Shown here: in pieces, positions 1 to 7,795 of the stretch
Layout of the letters: each line of letters begins with the position of its first letter
Numbering within the stretch: the stretch's first letter is position 1
From: JAWLEV01 sp041685915
GTDB taxonomy: Bacteria > Chloroflexota > Anaerolineae > UBA1429
Reading direction: 5' to 3'
NCBI GenBank assembly: GCA_041685915.1
Contig: JAWLEV010000038.1
Coordinates: forward strand, 1 to 25,693
Length of the DNA stretch: 25,693 nucleotides
The notes under the pieces: model-generated
What the model was told of the DNA's origin: nothing
Databases searched by the model: none
What the model saw: only the letters and a program-made list of their open reading frames with translations
Program-made: the position numbers and the translations under genes

Positions 1-1
1 A

Positions 2-88
2 CAGGTCGGCATCGCTCTGCGCAAGGCGTGGATCGATCCAGACGAGCCCTATGATATGTACCGCTTTCGCGTGATGCGCTATCGCTAA
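2..88 (+). CDS. C-terminal end of an unrecognised protein (5' partial)
   Basis: An open frame enters from the left edge and ends at TAA 86-88, leaving 28 codons. The tail contains the stretch WIDPDEPYDMYRFRVMRYR, rich in Asp, Tyr and Arg. I do not recognise the family, and so short a tail allows no functional call. It converges on rtcA, whose stop lies 21 bases away. No clear terminator is visible between the two stops. Confidence 0.55.
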   Translation, partial: QVGIALRKAWIDPDEPYDMYRFRVMRYR

Positions 89-109
89 AGGAGAGTTCGT
101 CAGCAGCAG

Positions 110-1174
110 TTAGGCCACCTCTACAGTGCCAGCCGTCCCCGCCTCACCTTTAACAGTCACGCAGCGGCCGAGAAAATGCTCAACAAGCCAGGCCACGGTC
201 AGCAAGTGCTTTGTCACACGACTCACGGTGTAGGAGGAACCACCGGGCACTAGAGCCAGAGGCAGAAGCACCTGATCTGCCAGATAGGGATCCAGTGCCC
301 CTTTACTCGTCCTGTGCGCTTCAAAGGCATCGGTGGCGTCATTGGCCACATCCTCTGCCGGATAACGCACGCGGCCATAGCCGGTGAACCCGGCGTTCAC
401 GTGCTCGTATTCTGCCAGCACAAAGAGCACGGTCCCCTTGCCCGGCGAGGGGGCCTCCACCAGTTCGATGTCAGGTTTGATGTGACGGGAGCGGAAATAA
501 GCTAATGCCTGCTTTCGTTGGCGCTCGACGATGTGACGGGGCAGGTTCGACGCCGCCGAGATTCCCCAGACCTTTTGCAATTTCCCCCGCGCCCTCACAC
601 ATCGGGGGGAGCCCCCCGCTGGATCGCATCCCAATCCCTCGATGCGAGCAATGACCTCCCCACCACCCCGAGGATACCAGCCCCACGTGCGCAACTCCAG
701 GTTCAGCCCGAAGCCCAGATTCTCTACAAAGGGACGGTACACGTAGGCCAGGTAATGATAGGGAGGGCTCCACCGCACGTGGGTTCCCCCCACAAGGACA
801 ATTTCCGAATCCTGGGAAGAAAAGGCCAGGGGAAAAAGAAGAGCCTGCAGTAACAGCGTCACCGATCCCGCGCTCGATTGGCCAGCCAGTTCCGATATAT
901 CAAAGGTATATCGACCTCCCTCGGCCGCGCGCTGAGGATAAAAGTCCACCGTCTTGGAACCCAACTCATCACCCTCCACATCCGCGTCGCAGAGCATGCC
1001 CATGGCCCGCACAGCGGCAAGGTGCTGCGGACGCAGCCCCGGATTCCTACGTCCGGAACGCACGTTCTCGATATGCAAAGGGCGCTCCGTCAGGGCGGAA
1101 AGGGCAAGAGCCGTACGAAGTATCTGGCCTCCCCCCTCGCCATAGGAACCATCTATCGACACAGGATCGGTCAT
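110..1174 (-). CDS. rtcA: RNA 3'-terminal phosphate cyclase (RtcA)
   Basis: ATP-dependent enzyme that converts an RNA 3'-phosphate into a 2',3'-cyclic phosphate through a covalent His-AMP intermediate; it acts in cytoplasmic RNA end processing and repair. The protein is 354 aa (about 340 is usual). It opens with the family signature IDGSYGEGGGQILRTALALS near residues 5-24. The C-terminal block has LADQVLLPLAL followed by TKHLLTVAWLVEHFLG, whose His (about residue 323) aligns with the adenylated His309 of E. coli RtcA. The frame stays open upstream to 1393, but that part overlaps the MBL gene. The ATG at 1174 lies just before the conserved domain and 7 bases after the upstream stop, so I chose it. 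A GGAGG stands about 17 bases upstream inside the preceding gene. It is cotranscribed with the MBL hydrolase. No RtcB ligase or RtcR regulator is in view. Confidence 0.95.
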   Translation of the reverse strand: MTDPVSIDGSYGEGGGQILRTALALSALTERPLHIENVRSGRRNPGLRPQHLAAVRAMGMLCDADVEGDELGSKTVDFYPQRAAEGGRYTFDISELAGQSSAGSVTLLLQALLFPLAFSSQDSEIVLVGGTHVRWSPPYHYLAYVYRPFVENLGFGLNLELRTWGWYPRGGGEVIARIEGLGCDPAGGSPRCVRARGKLQKVWGISAASNLPRHIVERQRKQALAYFRSRHIKPDIELVEAPSPGKGTVLFVLAEYEHVNAGFTGYGRVRYPAEDVANDATDAFEAHRTSKGALDPYLADQVLLPLALVPGGSSYTVSRVTKHLLTVAWLVEHFLGRCVTVKGEAGTAGTVEVA

Positions 1175-1181
1175 TGGCACG

Positions 1182-1799
1182 CTATCCCTCTGCCTCCAGG
1201 ATGACCACCTCCACTTCCTCAGGGGCCTGATCCTTAAACCGCTGGGCATCCTGCTCGGAACCCACGATATCTCCCCAATGGATGGGAGCGGCCACCTGGG
1301 CCTCGATGTGCGAGAGGGCCTGGGCGGCCTCGTCGGCATCCATGGTATACGTTCCCCCCGCAGGCAATAGGGCCACGTCACAATGGATATCATCCATCTC
1401 GGGAATCAAGTCCGTGTCCCCTGCATGATATATGCGCCGCTCCCCAACCTTGACGATATATCCCACGTTTCCGGCCACCCGAGGATGATTGGGCTTGTCT
1501 GTATTGTAGGAGGCAACTGTTTCGATCGAGATTCCCTTGATCTGTAGAGAATCCCCCACCGAGACGGTGCGCACGTCGCCCGAAAGGTCCTCCGCACAGG
1601 ATGCCGGACATACGATGACCGTGTCTGGCGTCGACAGCTCATCGATATCTTTGGGAGACAAATGGTCACGGTGTCCGTGGGTCACCAAAATAAGATCGGC
1701 GGGCTTACCATCGGTGATTTTCCAGGGATCGATATAGATCACTACCTCATCGTCTATACGAACGCTTGCGTGTCCCAACCAATGGACTCCCTCTAACAT
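1182..1799 (-). CDS. MBL-fold metal-dependent hydrolase (UlaG-like, COG2220)
   Basis: Metallo-beta-lactamase-fold hydrolase of 205 aa. It starts WLGHASVRI and carries the metal motif THGHRDH (H41, H43, D45, H46), followed by YHAGDTD (H125, D128, D130) and a late His in APIHWGD. This pattern fits the small UlaG/COG2220 group, which hydrolyses lactones, phosphoesters or similar small molecules; the substrate cannot be read from sequence. The start at 1799 has a strong GGAGGGAGGT ribosome site directly upstream, so the longer open frame to 1916 is probably not translated. It is first in an operon with rtcA (7-base gap), which makes a role in RNA or nucleotide end chemistry possible; that is inference from position only. 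Confidence 0.9.
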   Translation of the reverse strand: MLEGVHWLGHASVRIDDEVVIYIDPWKITDGKPADLILVTHGHRDHLSPKDIDELSTPDTVIVCPASCAEDLSGDVRTVSVGDSLQIKGISIETVASYNTDKPNHPRVAGNVGYIVKVGERRIYHAGDTDLIPEMDDIHCDVALLPAGGTYTMDADEAAQALSHIEAQVAAPIHWGDIVGSEQDAQRFKDQAPEEVEVVILEAEG

Positions 1800-1832
1800 G
1801 GCTACCTCCCTCCATTCAATCACTTCCCTTAA

Positions 1833-1841
1833 ACTATAACA
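1833..1841 (-). promoter_or_regulatory. Extended -10 promoter for the MBL-rtcA operon
   Basis: On the minus strand TGTTATAGT gives an extended -10 (TG, one base, TATAGT). Transcription would begin near 1826, leaving about 27 bases of leader with the strong ribosome site of the MBL gene. The -35 region (TTTATT at 17 bases) is poor, as expected for extended -10 promoters. Confidence 0.5.
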
Positions 1842-1923
1842 CAAGGAACGAATAGAATAAAGGCAGACCAGACTGCCCCTGCTCAGAAGAAGCCCATTCC
1901 TTCCCCAAAACGACAAAAGTCAA

Positions 1924-1952
1924 TTGCCTCCCGCTCCCACCTGTGGTATCAT
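1924..1952 (+). promoter_or_regulatory. Sigma-70-type promoter of ttcA, possibly leaderless
   Basis: TTGCCT (1924-1929) and TATCAT (1947-1952) are separated by 17 bases. Transcription would begin about 1959, only about 3 bases before the ttcA ATG at 1962. No Shine-Dalgarno sequence precedes that ATG, which fits a leaderless mRNA. Confidence 0.5.
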
Positions 1953-1961
1953 CTATACACA

Positions 1962-2741
1962 ATGAGTGAGCAAACAACAGGCAGCCCAAAGCGGGCCGAC
2001 AAACTGGGCTATTATCTTCTCAAAGCGGTGAACAAGGCGGATCGAAGGTTCCACATGTTCGACGATGACGACACCATTCTCGTGGCCGTGTCTGGGGGTA
2101 AGGATAGCCTCACACTGCTGGATCTGCTGCGTCGCCGTCGACGCACAGCACGCGAGTCTTATACTCTGGTGGCCGGCCACGTGCGCACGGACGCCCAGTG
2201 TGGCGCAGCGGTACCGAAAGCGTGGCTGGAGAACTGGTGCGAGGAACACGATATCCCCTTGGTTGTCGAGAACATCGAGATCGCCGAGGAACTTGAAGAA
2301 ATAGACGGTACCAAGTGCTTCCGCTGCTCGTGGAACCGACGCAAGGCCCTGTTCGAGATGACCGATCAACTGGGCTGCAACAAGCTGGCCTTTGGGCACC
2401 ACGCGGACGACATCGCCGAAACCACGCTCATGAACCTTTTTTATAGTGGGCGTATCGAGCGTATGGAACCCCGGGTGAGCTTTTTCGAGGGCACCCTGAT
2501 CGTCATCCGCCCTCTGGCCTTTGTGGAGCAGCGGGATATTATCCCCTTTGTAAAAGCCAGTGGGTTCCCCATAGAAGGCGAACGATGCCCCGAGAGTTAC
2601 AAGTCGAAGCGCCATTCGGTGCGCAAGGTGCTGCGACAACTGGAACAGGAAAATAACTATGTGAAACGAAATATATACAATGCCGTGGAGAACTATCACG
2701 AGACGCTGCGGCAGGCGGGCTGCGATCCCCTCGAGGCATGA
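1962..2741 (+). CDS. ttcA: tRNA 2-thiolation protein, TtcA/TtuA family
   Basis: ATP-pyrophosphatase of the TtcA/TtuA group, which adenylates a tRNA base and inserts sulfur (TtcA: cytidine 32). The 259-aa protein has the PP-loop SGGKDS (44-49), a CxxC pair C119/C122 (CFRC), the motif GHHADD (145-150) and a third cysteine C209 (ERCP). Three cysteines in this arrangement match the ligands of the [4Fe-4S] cluster in TtcA. It is shorter than E. coli TtcA (311 aa), mainly at the C-terminus. TtuA (2-thio-ribothymidine 54) is a relative that cannot be excluded, but the N-terminal zinc fingers typical of TtuA are not evident. Start: the ATG at 1962 is the first in frame and lies directly after a plausible promoter, with no ribosome site. 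The gene diverges from the MBL-rtcA operon. Confidence 0.88.
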   Translation: MSEQTTGSPKRADKLGYYLLKAVNKADRRFHMFDDDDTILVAVSGGKDSLTLLDLLRRRRRTARESYTLVAGHVRTDAQCGAAVPKAWLENWCEEHDIPLVVENIEIAEELEEIDGTKCFRCSWNRRKALFEMTDQLGCNKLAFGHHADDIAETTLMNLFYSGRIERMEPRVSFFEGTLIVIRPLAFVEQRDIIPFVKASGFPIEGERCPESYKSKRHSVRKVLRQLEQENNYVKRNIYNAVENYHETLRQAGCDPLEA

Positions 2742-2799
2742 TGGGCCAGGTCCCGCCAATTCATTCGCCGCTTTCCTTATACGATGGGAGGGATGATTC

Positions 2800-3783
2800 A
2801 TGGAGATCGTAAATCTGGGTAGTTCGGGTCTCAAAGTGTCACGCGTCTGTCTGGGTACCATGACCTTTGGACGGGAAGCGGACGAGGAGACCTCCTTTAA
2901 ACTCATGGACCGCTACGTGGAACTGGGAGGCAACTTTTTAGACACCGCCGACCAGTACTCCCAAGGGGGCTCCGAAAAGGTTGTAGGGCGCTGGATCAAG
3001 AAACGAGGTGTTCGGGACAAGATTGTGCTGGCTACCAAGGTTTACTCTGTCATGGGACCAAACCCTAACGATGGCGGTCTGTCCAGGATACATATCCAAA
3101 AGGCCGTAGAAGACAGTCTCAGACGCCTGCAAACGGACGTGATCGACATTTACCAGATCCATCGCTGGGACCCAGACGTGCCCGTCGAGGAGACCATGGA
3201 GACGCTGAACGATCTGGTGCGACAGGGCAAAGTACGTTACATTGCCTGCTCGAACCTAAAGGGTTGGCAGTTGTCCAGGTTCCTCCACGTATCCGAGAAA
3301 AACAACTGGTCCCGCTTCATCAGCATCCAGCCCATCTATAATGCCCTCAATCGCGGCCTCGAGAACGAGATCCTCCCCCTCTGTAAAGAGGAGGGTCTGG
3401 GCGTGATCACATACAATCCCCTGGCCGGTGGTATGCTCACAGGCAAGTACAAGCGTGACGAATCCATGCCCAAGGGAGCCCGCCTGGAGGCCTTTGACAG
3501 CTACTATGACCGCTACTATACGGAACAGGCTCTGGGTACCGTGGATGCCTTTGTGCAAGCGGCCAAGGAACGGGAGGTCACTCCCGCTCAATTGGCTCTG
3601 GCCTGGGTGCTCGCAGAGCCCCGCGTCACCTGCCCCATCGTGGGTGCTCGAAATCTGGAGCAACTGAATGATACCCTTGGCGGACTGGAGATCGATCTGA
3701 CACCGGAGGAGCGCGAGGCCATCCCTGCTCTCCCCTCGGGGCGCTGGGTGGGCAAGGATCCCGTCTACGACCGCGAATACTAG
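2800..3783 (+). CDS. Aldo/keto reductase
   Basis: NAD(P)H-dependent oxidoreductase of the AKR superfamily, 327 aa, (beta/alpha)8 barrel, cytoplasmic. The catalytic tetrad is visible: D48 and Y53 in LDTADQYSQG, K80 in LATK and H121 in YQIHRWDP. The C-terminal cofactor motif PIVGARNLEQL is also present. The start KVSRVCLGTMTFG resembles the YghZ/potassium-channel-beta-like (AKR6/7/12) branch. ATG 2800 follows GGGAGGG at a suitable distance. It lies 58 bases after ttcA on the same strand. The physiological substrate cannot be assigned. Confidence 0.92.
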   Translation: MEIVNLGSSGLKVSRVCLGTMTFGREADEETSFKLMDRYVELGGNFLDTADQYSQGGSEKVVGRWIKKRGVRDKIVLATKVYSVMGPNPNDGGLSRIHIQKAVEDSLRRLQTDVIDIYQIHRWDPDVPVEETMETLNDLVRQGKVRYIACSNLKGWQLSRFLHVSEKNNWSRFISIQPIYNALNRGLENEILPLCKEEGLGVITYNPLAGGMLTGKYKRDESMPKGARLEAFDSYYDRYYTEQALGTVDAFVQAAKEREVTPAQLALAWVLAEPRVTCPIVGARNLEQLNDTLGGLEIDLTPEEREAIPALPSGRWVGKDPVYDREY

Positions 3784-3843
3784 CGCAGAGAATCCCCAGC
3801 CTTTGGGATCCTGACGGTATCAAATCTTCCATAAAGTCAACCT

Positions 3844-3857
3844 CACCTCAGGAGGTG
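3844..3857 (+). promoter_or_regulatory. Inverted repeat enclosing the murI ribosome binding site
   Basis: The sequence CACCTCAGGAGGTG is a perfect 6-base inverted repeat (CACCTC / GAGGTG) with a 2-base centre. The centre and right arm are the AGGAGGTG Shine-Dalgarno of murI, 2 bases before ATG 3860. As RNA, CACC can pair with GGTG and leave AGGA in a 6-base loop. It may modestly control initiation or may be a by-product of a strong ribosome site. Confidence 0.4.
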
Positions 3858-3859
3858 GA

Positions 3860-4789
3860 ATGCCGCAAAGGGGCATCGACGGGGGAAAGGATATAACAGA
3901 GCACAAACGCCACCCTGGAACGGCGGGACGCATCGGCGTATTCGACTCGGGCGTGGGGGGCCTCTCCATCCTTCGCGCCCTCTCACAAAAACTGTCTAAC
4001 GAGTCCTTTCTTTACGTGGCCGATGGCATCCACTGTCCTTATGGCGTACGTCCGGCTCAAGAGATCCGTCGTTTGACCGAGGCCATCTGTCGATATCTTG
4101 TCCAACAGAATGTCAAACTGATCGTCGTAGCCTGCAACACGGCCTCCGCGGCAGCCCTCTCTCACCTGCGCAGCGCCTTCCCCGAACTGCCCTTTGTGGG
4201 GATGGTACCCGCCGTCAAACCAGCGGCGCAGATCACAGAGACGGGAGTAGTGGGTGTCCTGGCTACAGCGAGCACGTTTCAGGGCCAGCTCTATAAAGAC
4301 GTGGTGCGGTGCCATGCCCAAGGGACGCAGATAATGGCCCAGGTCTGCGACGGACTGGTGGAATGCGTCGAGGACGGCGCCCTTGACACCCCGTATACCA
4401 GATCTTTGCTGCGCAACTATATCCATCCCCTGTTGGAAGCAGGGGCGGATACGCTGGTGATGGGCTGCACGCACTATGCGTTCCTCATCCCCACCATCAG
4501 GCAATTGATCGGGGAGGAGATCACCCTCCTCGAGCCCAGTGGCGCCATCGCTCGACGAACGGCACAGATACTAAAGACAGAAAATACTGCAAAGGAAGAA
4601 GCAGCAGGAAAGATCACCTTTACGACCACGGGAGACCCCTCGCGTTTTTACCGCATCATCAAGAGGCTTCTGCCAGAAGCCTCTCCCCCACGCCCTCTGC
4701 GCTGGGTGGACGGCCATATACAAGACGACATCCACTGGCCGAAGGTCCTGAAGAACATACCTATCGCCGATGACAACCGCGCGGGATAG
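3860..4789 (+). CDS. murI: Glutamate racemase
   Basis: Cofactor-independent enzyme that interconverts L- and D-glutamate, supplying D-Glu for peptidoglycan. The 309-aa protein has RIGVFDSGVGGLSIL (catalytic-loop D29, S30), ACNTASA with first catalytic Cys C92, and MGCTHYAFL with second catalytic Cys C203 followed by T204-H205. About 22 residues precede the conserved core (most homologues have 3-10). The ATG at 3860 is nevertheless favoured because AGGAGGTG lies directly before it. It is 76 bases after the reductase gene and 38 bases before the preferred start of the ATPase gene, so they may share a transcript. Confidence 0.95.
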   Translation: MPQRGIDGGKDITEHKRHPGTAGRIGVFDSGVGGLSILRALSQKLSNESFLYVADGIHCPYGVRPAQEIRRLTEAICRYLVQQNVKLIVVACNTASAAALSHLRSAFPELPFVGMVPAVKPAAQITETGVVGVLATASTFQGQLYKDVVRCHAQGTQIMAQVCDGLVECVEDGALDTPYTRSLLRNYIHPLLEAGADTLVMGCTHYAFLIPTIRQLIGEEITLLEPSGAIARRTAQILKTENTAKEEAAGKITFTTTGDPSRFYRIIKRLLPEASPPRPLRWVDGHIQDDIHWPKVLKNIPIADDNRAG

Positions 4790-4827
4790 AATATTCCTGA
4801 CGCACTTATCCAATGAGGAAAGATGAC

Positions 4828-7587
4828 ATGGCCGACTGGTACAGACAAACCACAGACCAAGTTTTAGAGCAACTGGATACACAACGGGAAGGTTTATCCC
4901 AAAAAGAGACCCAAAGACGTCTCGAGGAATATGGTCCTAACGAACTCGAGGAACGGCGGGGACGCAGTCCTTGGCACATCATGGCCAGCCAATTTACCGA
5001 GATCATGGTCATCGTGCTGCTTGTGGCAGCGGCTATCTCCTTTGGCGTCGGGGAGATAACTGACAGTATCATGATCATGATCATCGTCGTCCTCAACGCC
5101 ATCCTGGGTTTTACGCAGGAATACCGGGCAGAAAGAGCCATGGCCGCCCTGAAGGAACTCGCCGTCCCCAAGGTAAGAGTTCGTAGAGAGGGCAGCGTGC
5201 ACGAGATCGAATCGACAGAGCTCGTGCCTGGCGACATCGTCCTACTGGAAGCCGGCGCACGCGTCCCGGCGGACGTGCGCCTCCTGGAATCTGCCAACCT
5301 TCGTACCCAGGAGGCCGCGCTGACGGGCGAGTCCGTCCCTGTGGACAAGGTGACCAAGGCCCTCGAGGAAGAGGAACTGGCCATCGGCGATCGGCGCAAT
5401 ATGGCCTTTATGGGTACCAACGTGGTCTATGGTCGAGGCACGAGCGTGGTCGTAAAGACGGGAATGGACACCGAACTGGGCAACATCGCCGATCTGCTAC
5501 AGACGGTCACGGAGGAAAAGACGCCATTGCAGCAAAAGATGGCTGAACTGAGCAAATGGTTGGCCACGGGTGCTCTGATCATCACTGGCATCGTCTTTGG
5601 CGTGGGCGTCTGGCGAGGTGTCGAACTGACCGAAATGTTTCTCACCGCCATCAGCCTGGCCGTGGCCGCCGTGCCCGAAGGCCTGCCGGCCGTGGTCACC
5701 ATCGCGCTGGCGCTGGGTGCGCAGCGCATGGTGAAACACAACGCCCTGATTCGCAAACTGCCCGCCGTAGAGACCCTGGGCTCTGTCACAACCATCTGCT
5801 CGGACAAGACGGGCACCCTCACTGAGAATCGTATGACGGTGACAGCCCTTGACGTGGCGGGGCACTCGATGGATATCGAAACGGAGATGCAGCGGACGGG
5901 CGCCGTCCTCTCACGTGATGAGGCCCCCCTGGGAAGACCCGATCCAGATATCGCCCTCCTGGTAGCCGGGAGCGCCCTCTGTAATGATGCCACGCTGGAG
6001 CCCGACGAGGACGAGATGGGGGGATATCATACGGTGGGGGACCCCACAGAAGGGGCCCTGGTCGTGGCAGCGGCTCGAATGGGGCTGTGGAAAAGACAAA
6101 TGGATGACATTATGCCTCGCGCGGGGGAGGTACCCTTTGAGTCCGCGCGCAAGCGAATGAGTACCGTGCACGAAAGGCCATCGGAGGAGGAGTGGGACGA
6201 GGAGGACGGACTGCAATGGCTACCACAACTCCCAGAATCATCCTACATCGTCTTCGCCAAAGGCTCGACCGATAGTCTTCTCGAGATCTCCGATCGCGTA
6301 TGGAACAACGGAGAGATCGAGAAACTGGACGATGAGTGGCGCCAACGCATCGAGAACGCCAACGACGACCTGGCAGAGGAGGGGATACGCGTTCTGAGCG
6401 TCGCCGTAAAGACGCTGGATAGCCTTCCTGACGAGATTAACGAATCGACGATAGAGCATAACCTCATCTTTGTGGGACTGGCAGGCATGATCGATCCACC
6501 CCGGCCTGAGGTTCATGACGCGGTCGCGGAATGCCGCACGGCAGGTATCCGTCCCGTGATGATCACTGGCGACCACCCCCTTACGGCTCTGAACATCGCC
6601 CAGGATCTGGAGATTGAGCGAGAGGACGGCCAAGATCACGTTCTCACCGGCAGAGAGCTGGCACACATGGATGTGGATGAGCTGGAAGACGTCGTAGAGG
6701 AGATAGCCGTCTATGCCCGCGTCAATCCAGAAGACAAAGTCAAAATCGTAGAAGCCCTCAAAAAGAGGGGGCATTTCGTGGCCATGACGGGTGACGGAGT
6801 GAACGATGCACCGGCCCTCAAACGCGCCGATATCGGAGTGGCCATGGGCATCACAGGAACTGACGTGAGCAAAGAGGCCTCCGAGATGATCCTCTTGGAT
6901 GACAATTTTGCCACCATCGTCAACGCAGTGGAAGAAGGGCGCACCATCTATGAGAATATCCGCAAGTTCGTCAAATATACGATGTCGAGCAATGTAGGAG
7001 AGATCCTGGTCATGCTGATCGCTCCGCTCCTTGGCTTGTCTATCCCCCTAAACGCTATACAGATCCTGTGGATCAACCTGGTGACGGATGGTCTGCCTGG
7101 GCTGGCTTTAGGAGTAGAACCCTCGGCGCCGGACATCATGGAACGTCCTCCCCATCCCCCCGATGAAAGCGTCCTGGCCCGCGGCCTCGGCACCTACATT
7201 CTCTGGGTGGGACCGTTGATGGGGATCGTGGCCCTGCTGCCGCAATTCCTCGCCGCCAGTCCCGAGGTGGATCTTGCCGGTGGTACATGGCGAACAATGG
7301 TCTTCACCACCCTGGCTCTGGCCCAAATGGGGAATGCCCTTGCCATCCGCTCGGATCGGTTGCTGCTCATTCAGTTGGGTCTCTTCACTAATCCTGCCTT
7401 GCTAGGAGCAGTGGCCCTGACCTTTTTACTCCAGTTGGCCGTGATCTACGTTCCCTTTATGCAGACCATCTTTGACACAAGCCCCTTAACGTTGGAGCAA
7501 TTGGGCATCAGTCTCGCTTTCAGTTCCATCATCTTTGTGGCAGTAGAGATCGTCAAGCTGATCCAGAGCCACAGGGCTAAAGTGTAG
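4828..7587 (+). CDS. P-type Ca2+-transporting ATPase (SERCA-like, P2A)
   Basis: Inner-membrane cation pump of 919 aa. In order: an N-terminal cation-ATPase domain; TGES (166-169) in the actuator domain; PEGLP (283-287) in M4; the phosphorylation site CSDKTGT with D326; the hinge MTGDGVNDAPAL; and six C-terminal membrane segments. Calcium ligands known from SERCA are kept: E in PEGLP, N and E in SSNVGE (M5), and N, T and D in NLVTDGLP (M6). Export of Ca2+ is therefore more likely than Na+/K+ or Mg2+ transport. Start: an ATG at 4813 is in frame, but GAGGAAAG lies between it and the ATG at 4828, at the right distance for the latter, so I prefer 4828 (4813 is the alternative). It follows murI closely. 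Confidence 0.93.
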   Translation: MADWYRQTTDQVLEQLDTQREGLSQKETQRRLEEYGPNELEERRGRSPWHIMASQFTEIMVIVLLVAAAISFGVGEITDSIMIMIIVVLNAILGFTQEYRAERAMAALKELAVPKVRVRREGSVHEIESTELVPGDIVLLEAGARVPADVRLLESANLRTQEAALTGESVPVDKVTKALEEEELAIGDRRNMAFMGTNVVYGRGTSVVVKTGMDTELGNIADLLQTVTEEKTPLQQKMAELSKWLATGALIITGIVFGVGVWRGVELTEMFLTAISLAVAAVPEGLPAVVTIALALGAQRMVKHNALIRKLPAVETLGSVTTICSDKTGTLTENRMTVTALDVAGHSMDIETEMQRTGAVLSRDEAPLGRPDPDIALLVAGSALCNDATLEPDEDEMGGYHTVGDPTEGALVVAAARMGLWKRQMDDIMPRAGEVPFESARKRMSTVHERPSEEEWDEEDGLQWLPQLPESSYIVFAKGSTDSLLEISDRVWNNGEIEKLDDEWRQRIENANDDLAEEGIRVLSVAVKTLDSLPDEINESTIEHNLIFVGLAGMIDPPRPEVHDAVAECRTAGIRPVMITGDHPLTALNIAQDLEIEREDGQDHVLTGRELAHMDVDELEDVVEEIAVYARVNPEDKVKIVEALKKRGHFVAMTGDGVNDAPALKRADIGVAMGITGTDVSKEASEMILLDDNFATIVNAVEEGRTIYENIRKFVKYTMSSNVGEILVMLIAPLLGLSIPLNAIQILWINLVTDGLPGLALGVEPSAPDIMERPPHPPDESVLARGLGTYILWVGPLMGIVALLPQFLAASPEVDLAGGTWRTMVFTTLALAQMGNALAIRSDRLLLIQLGLFTNPALLGAVALTFLLQLAVIYVPFMQTIFDTSPLTLEQLGISLAFSSIIFVAVEIVKLIQSHRAKV

Positions 7588-7632
7588 AGCGAACGTGAAA
7601 GGGGAGCAAGGGGGAGACAGGAAAGGATACAA

Positions 7633-7790
7633 ATGCGACCTTCGCCAGGTACGCTCAAAAGATTTTCAGAGCGTATTGCGCCTGGCCCAAGAGGCGAGCT
7701 GCAGACCCCACCTGGACGTGGAATGGCTGCGCTACCATACGCGAGATGATCCAACCTGTCTCCCAGAGACCTGCGTGGTTGCGGCGAGGG
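7633..7790 (+). pseudogene. Remnant of a GNAT-family acetyltransferase (frameshifted and 3'-truncated)
   Basis: The plus frame through 7640-7790 encodes LRQVRSKDFQSVLRLAQEAS, then DVEWLRYHTRDDPTCLPE and CVVAARG. This resembles the first 50-60 residues of GNAT N-acetyltransferases: the opening 'R-x-V/A-x-x-x-D-F', a 'EWLR...D...DP...P' segment and the 'VA' strand. An ATG at 7633 with upstream GGAAAGG would give Met-Arg-Leu-Arg-Gln-Val if one C of the CC at 7639-7640 were removed. As it stands, that ATG frame ends after about 38 codons. The GNAT-like frame has only a GTG start at 7595. Resemblance stops near 7790, where the convergent MATE gene ends. The acetyl-CoA-binding half is absent. The family call is from pattern memory only. 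Confidence 0.5.
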
Positions 7791-7795
7791 GGCAT

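Noticed and set aside
1953..2906. 317-codon minus-strand open frame opposite ttcA
   Set aside because: It lies fully over ttcA and the reductase start, has no family motif, and ttcA has clear catalytic motifs.
3790..3812. Terminator after the aldo/keto reductase gene
   Set aside because: Only about 5 paired bases with a long loop and no T-run.
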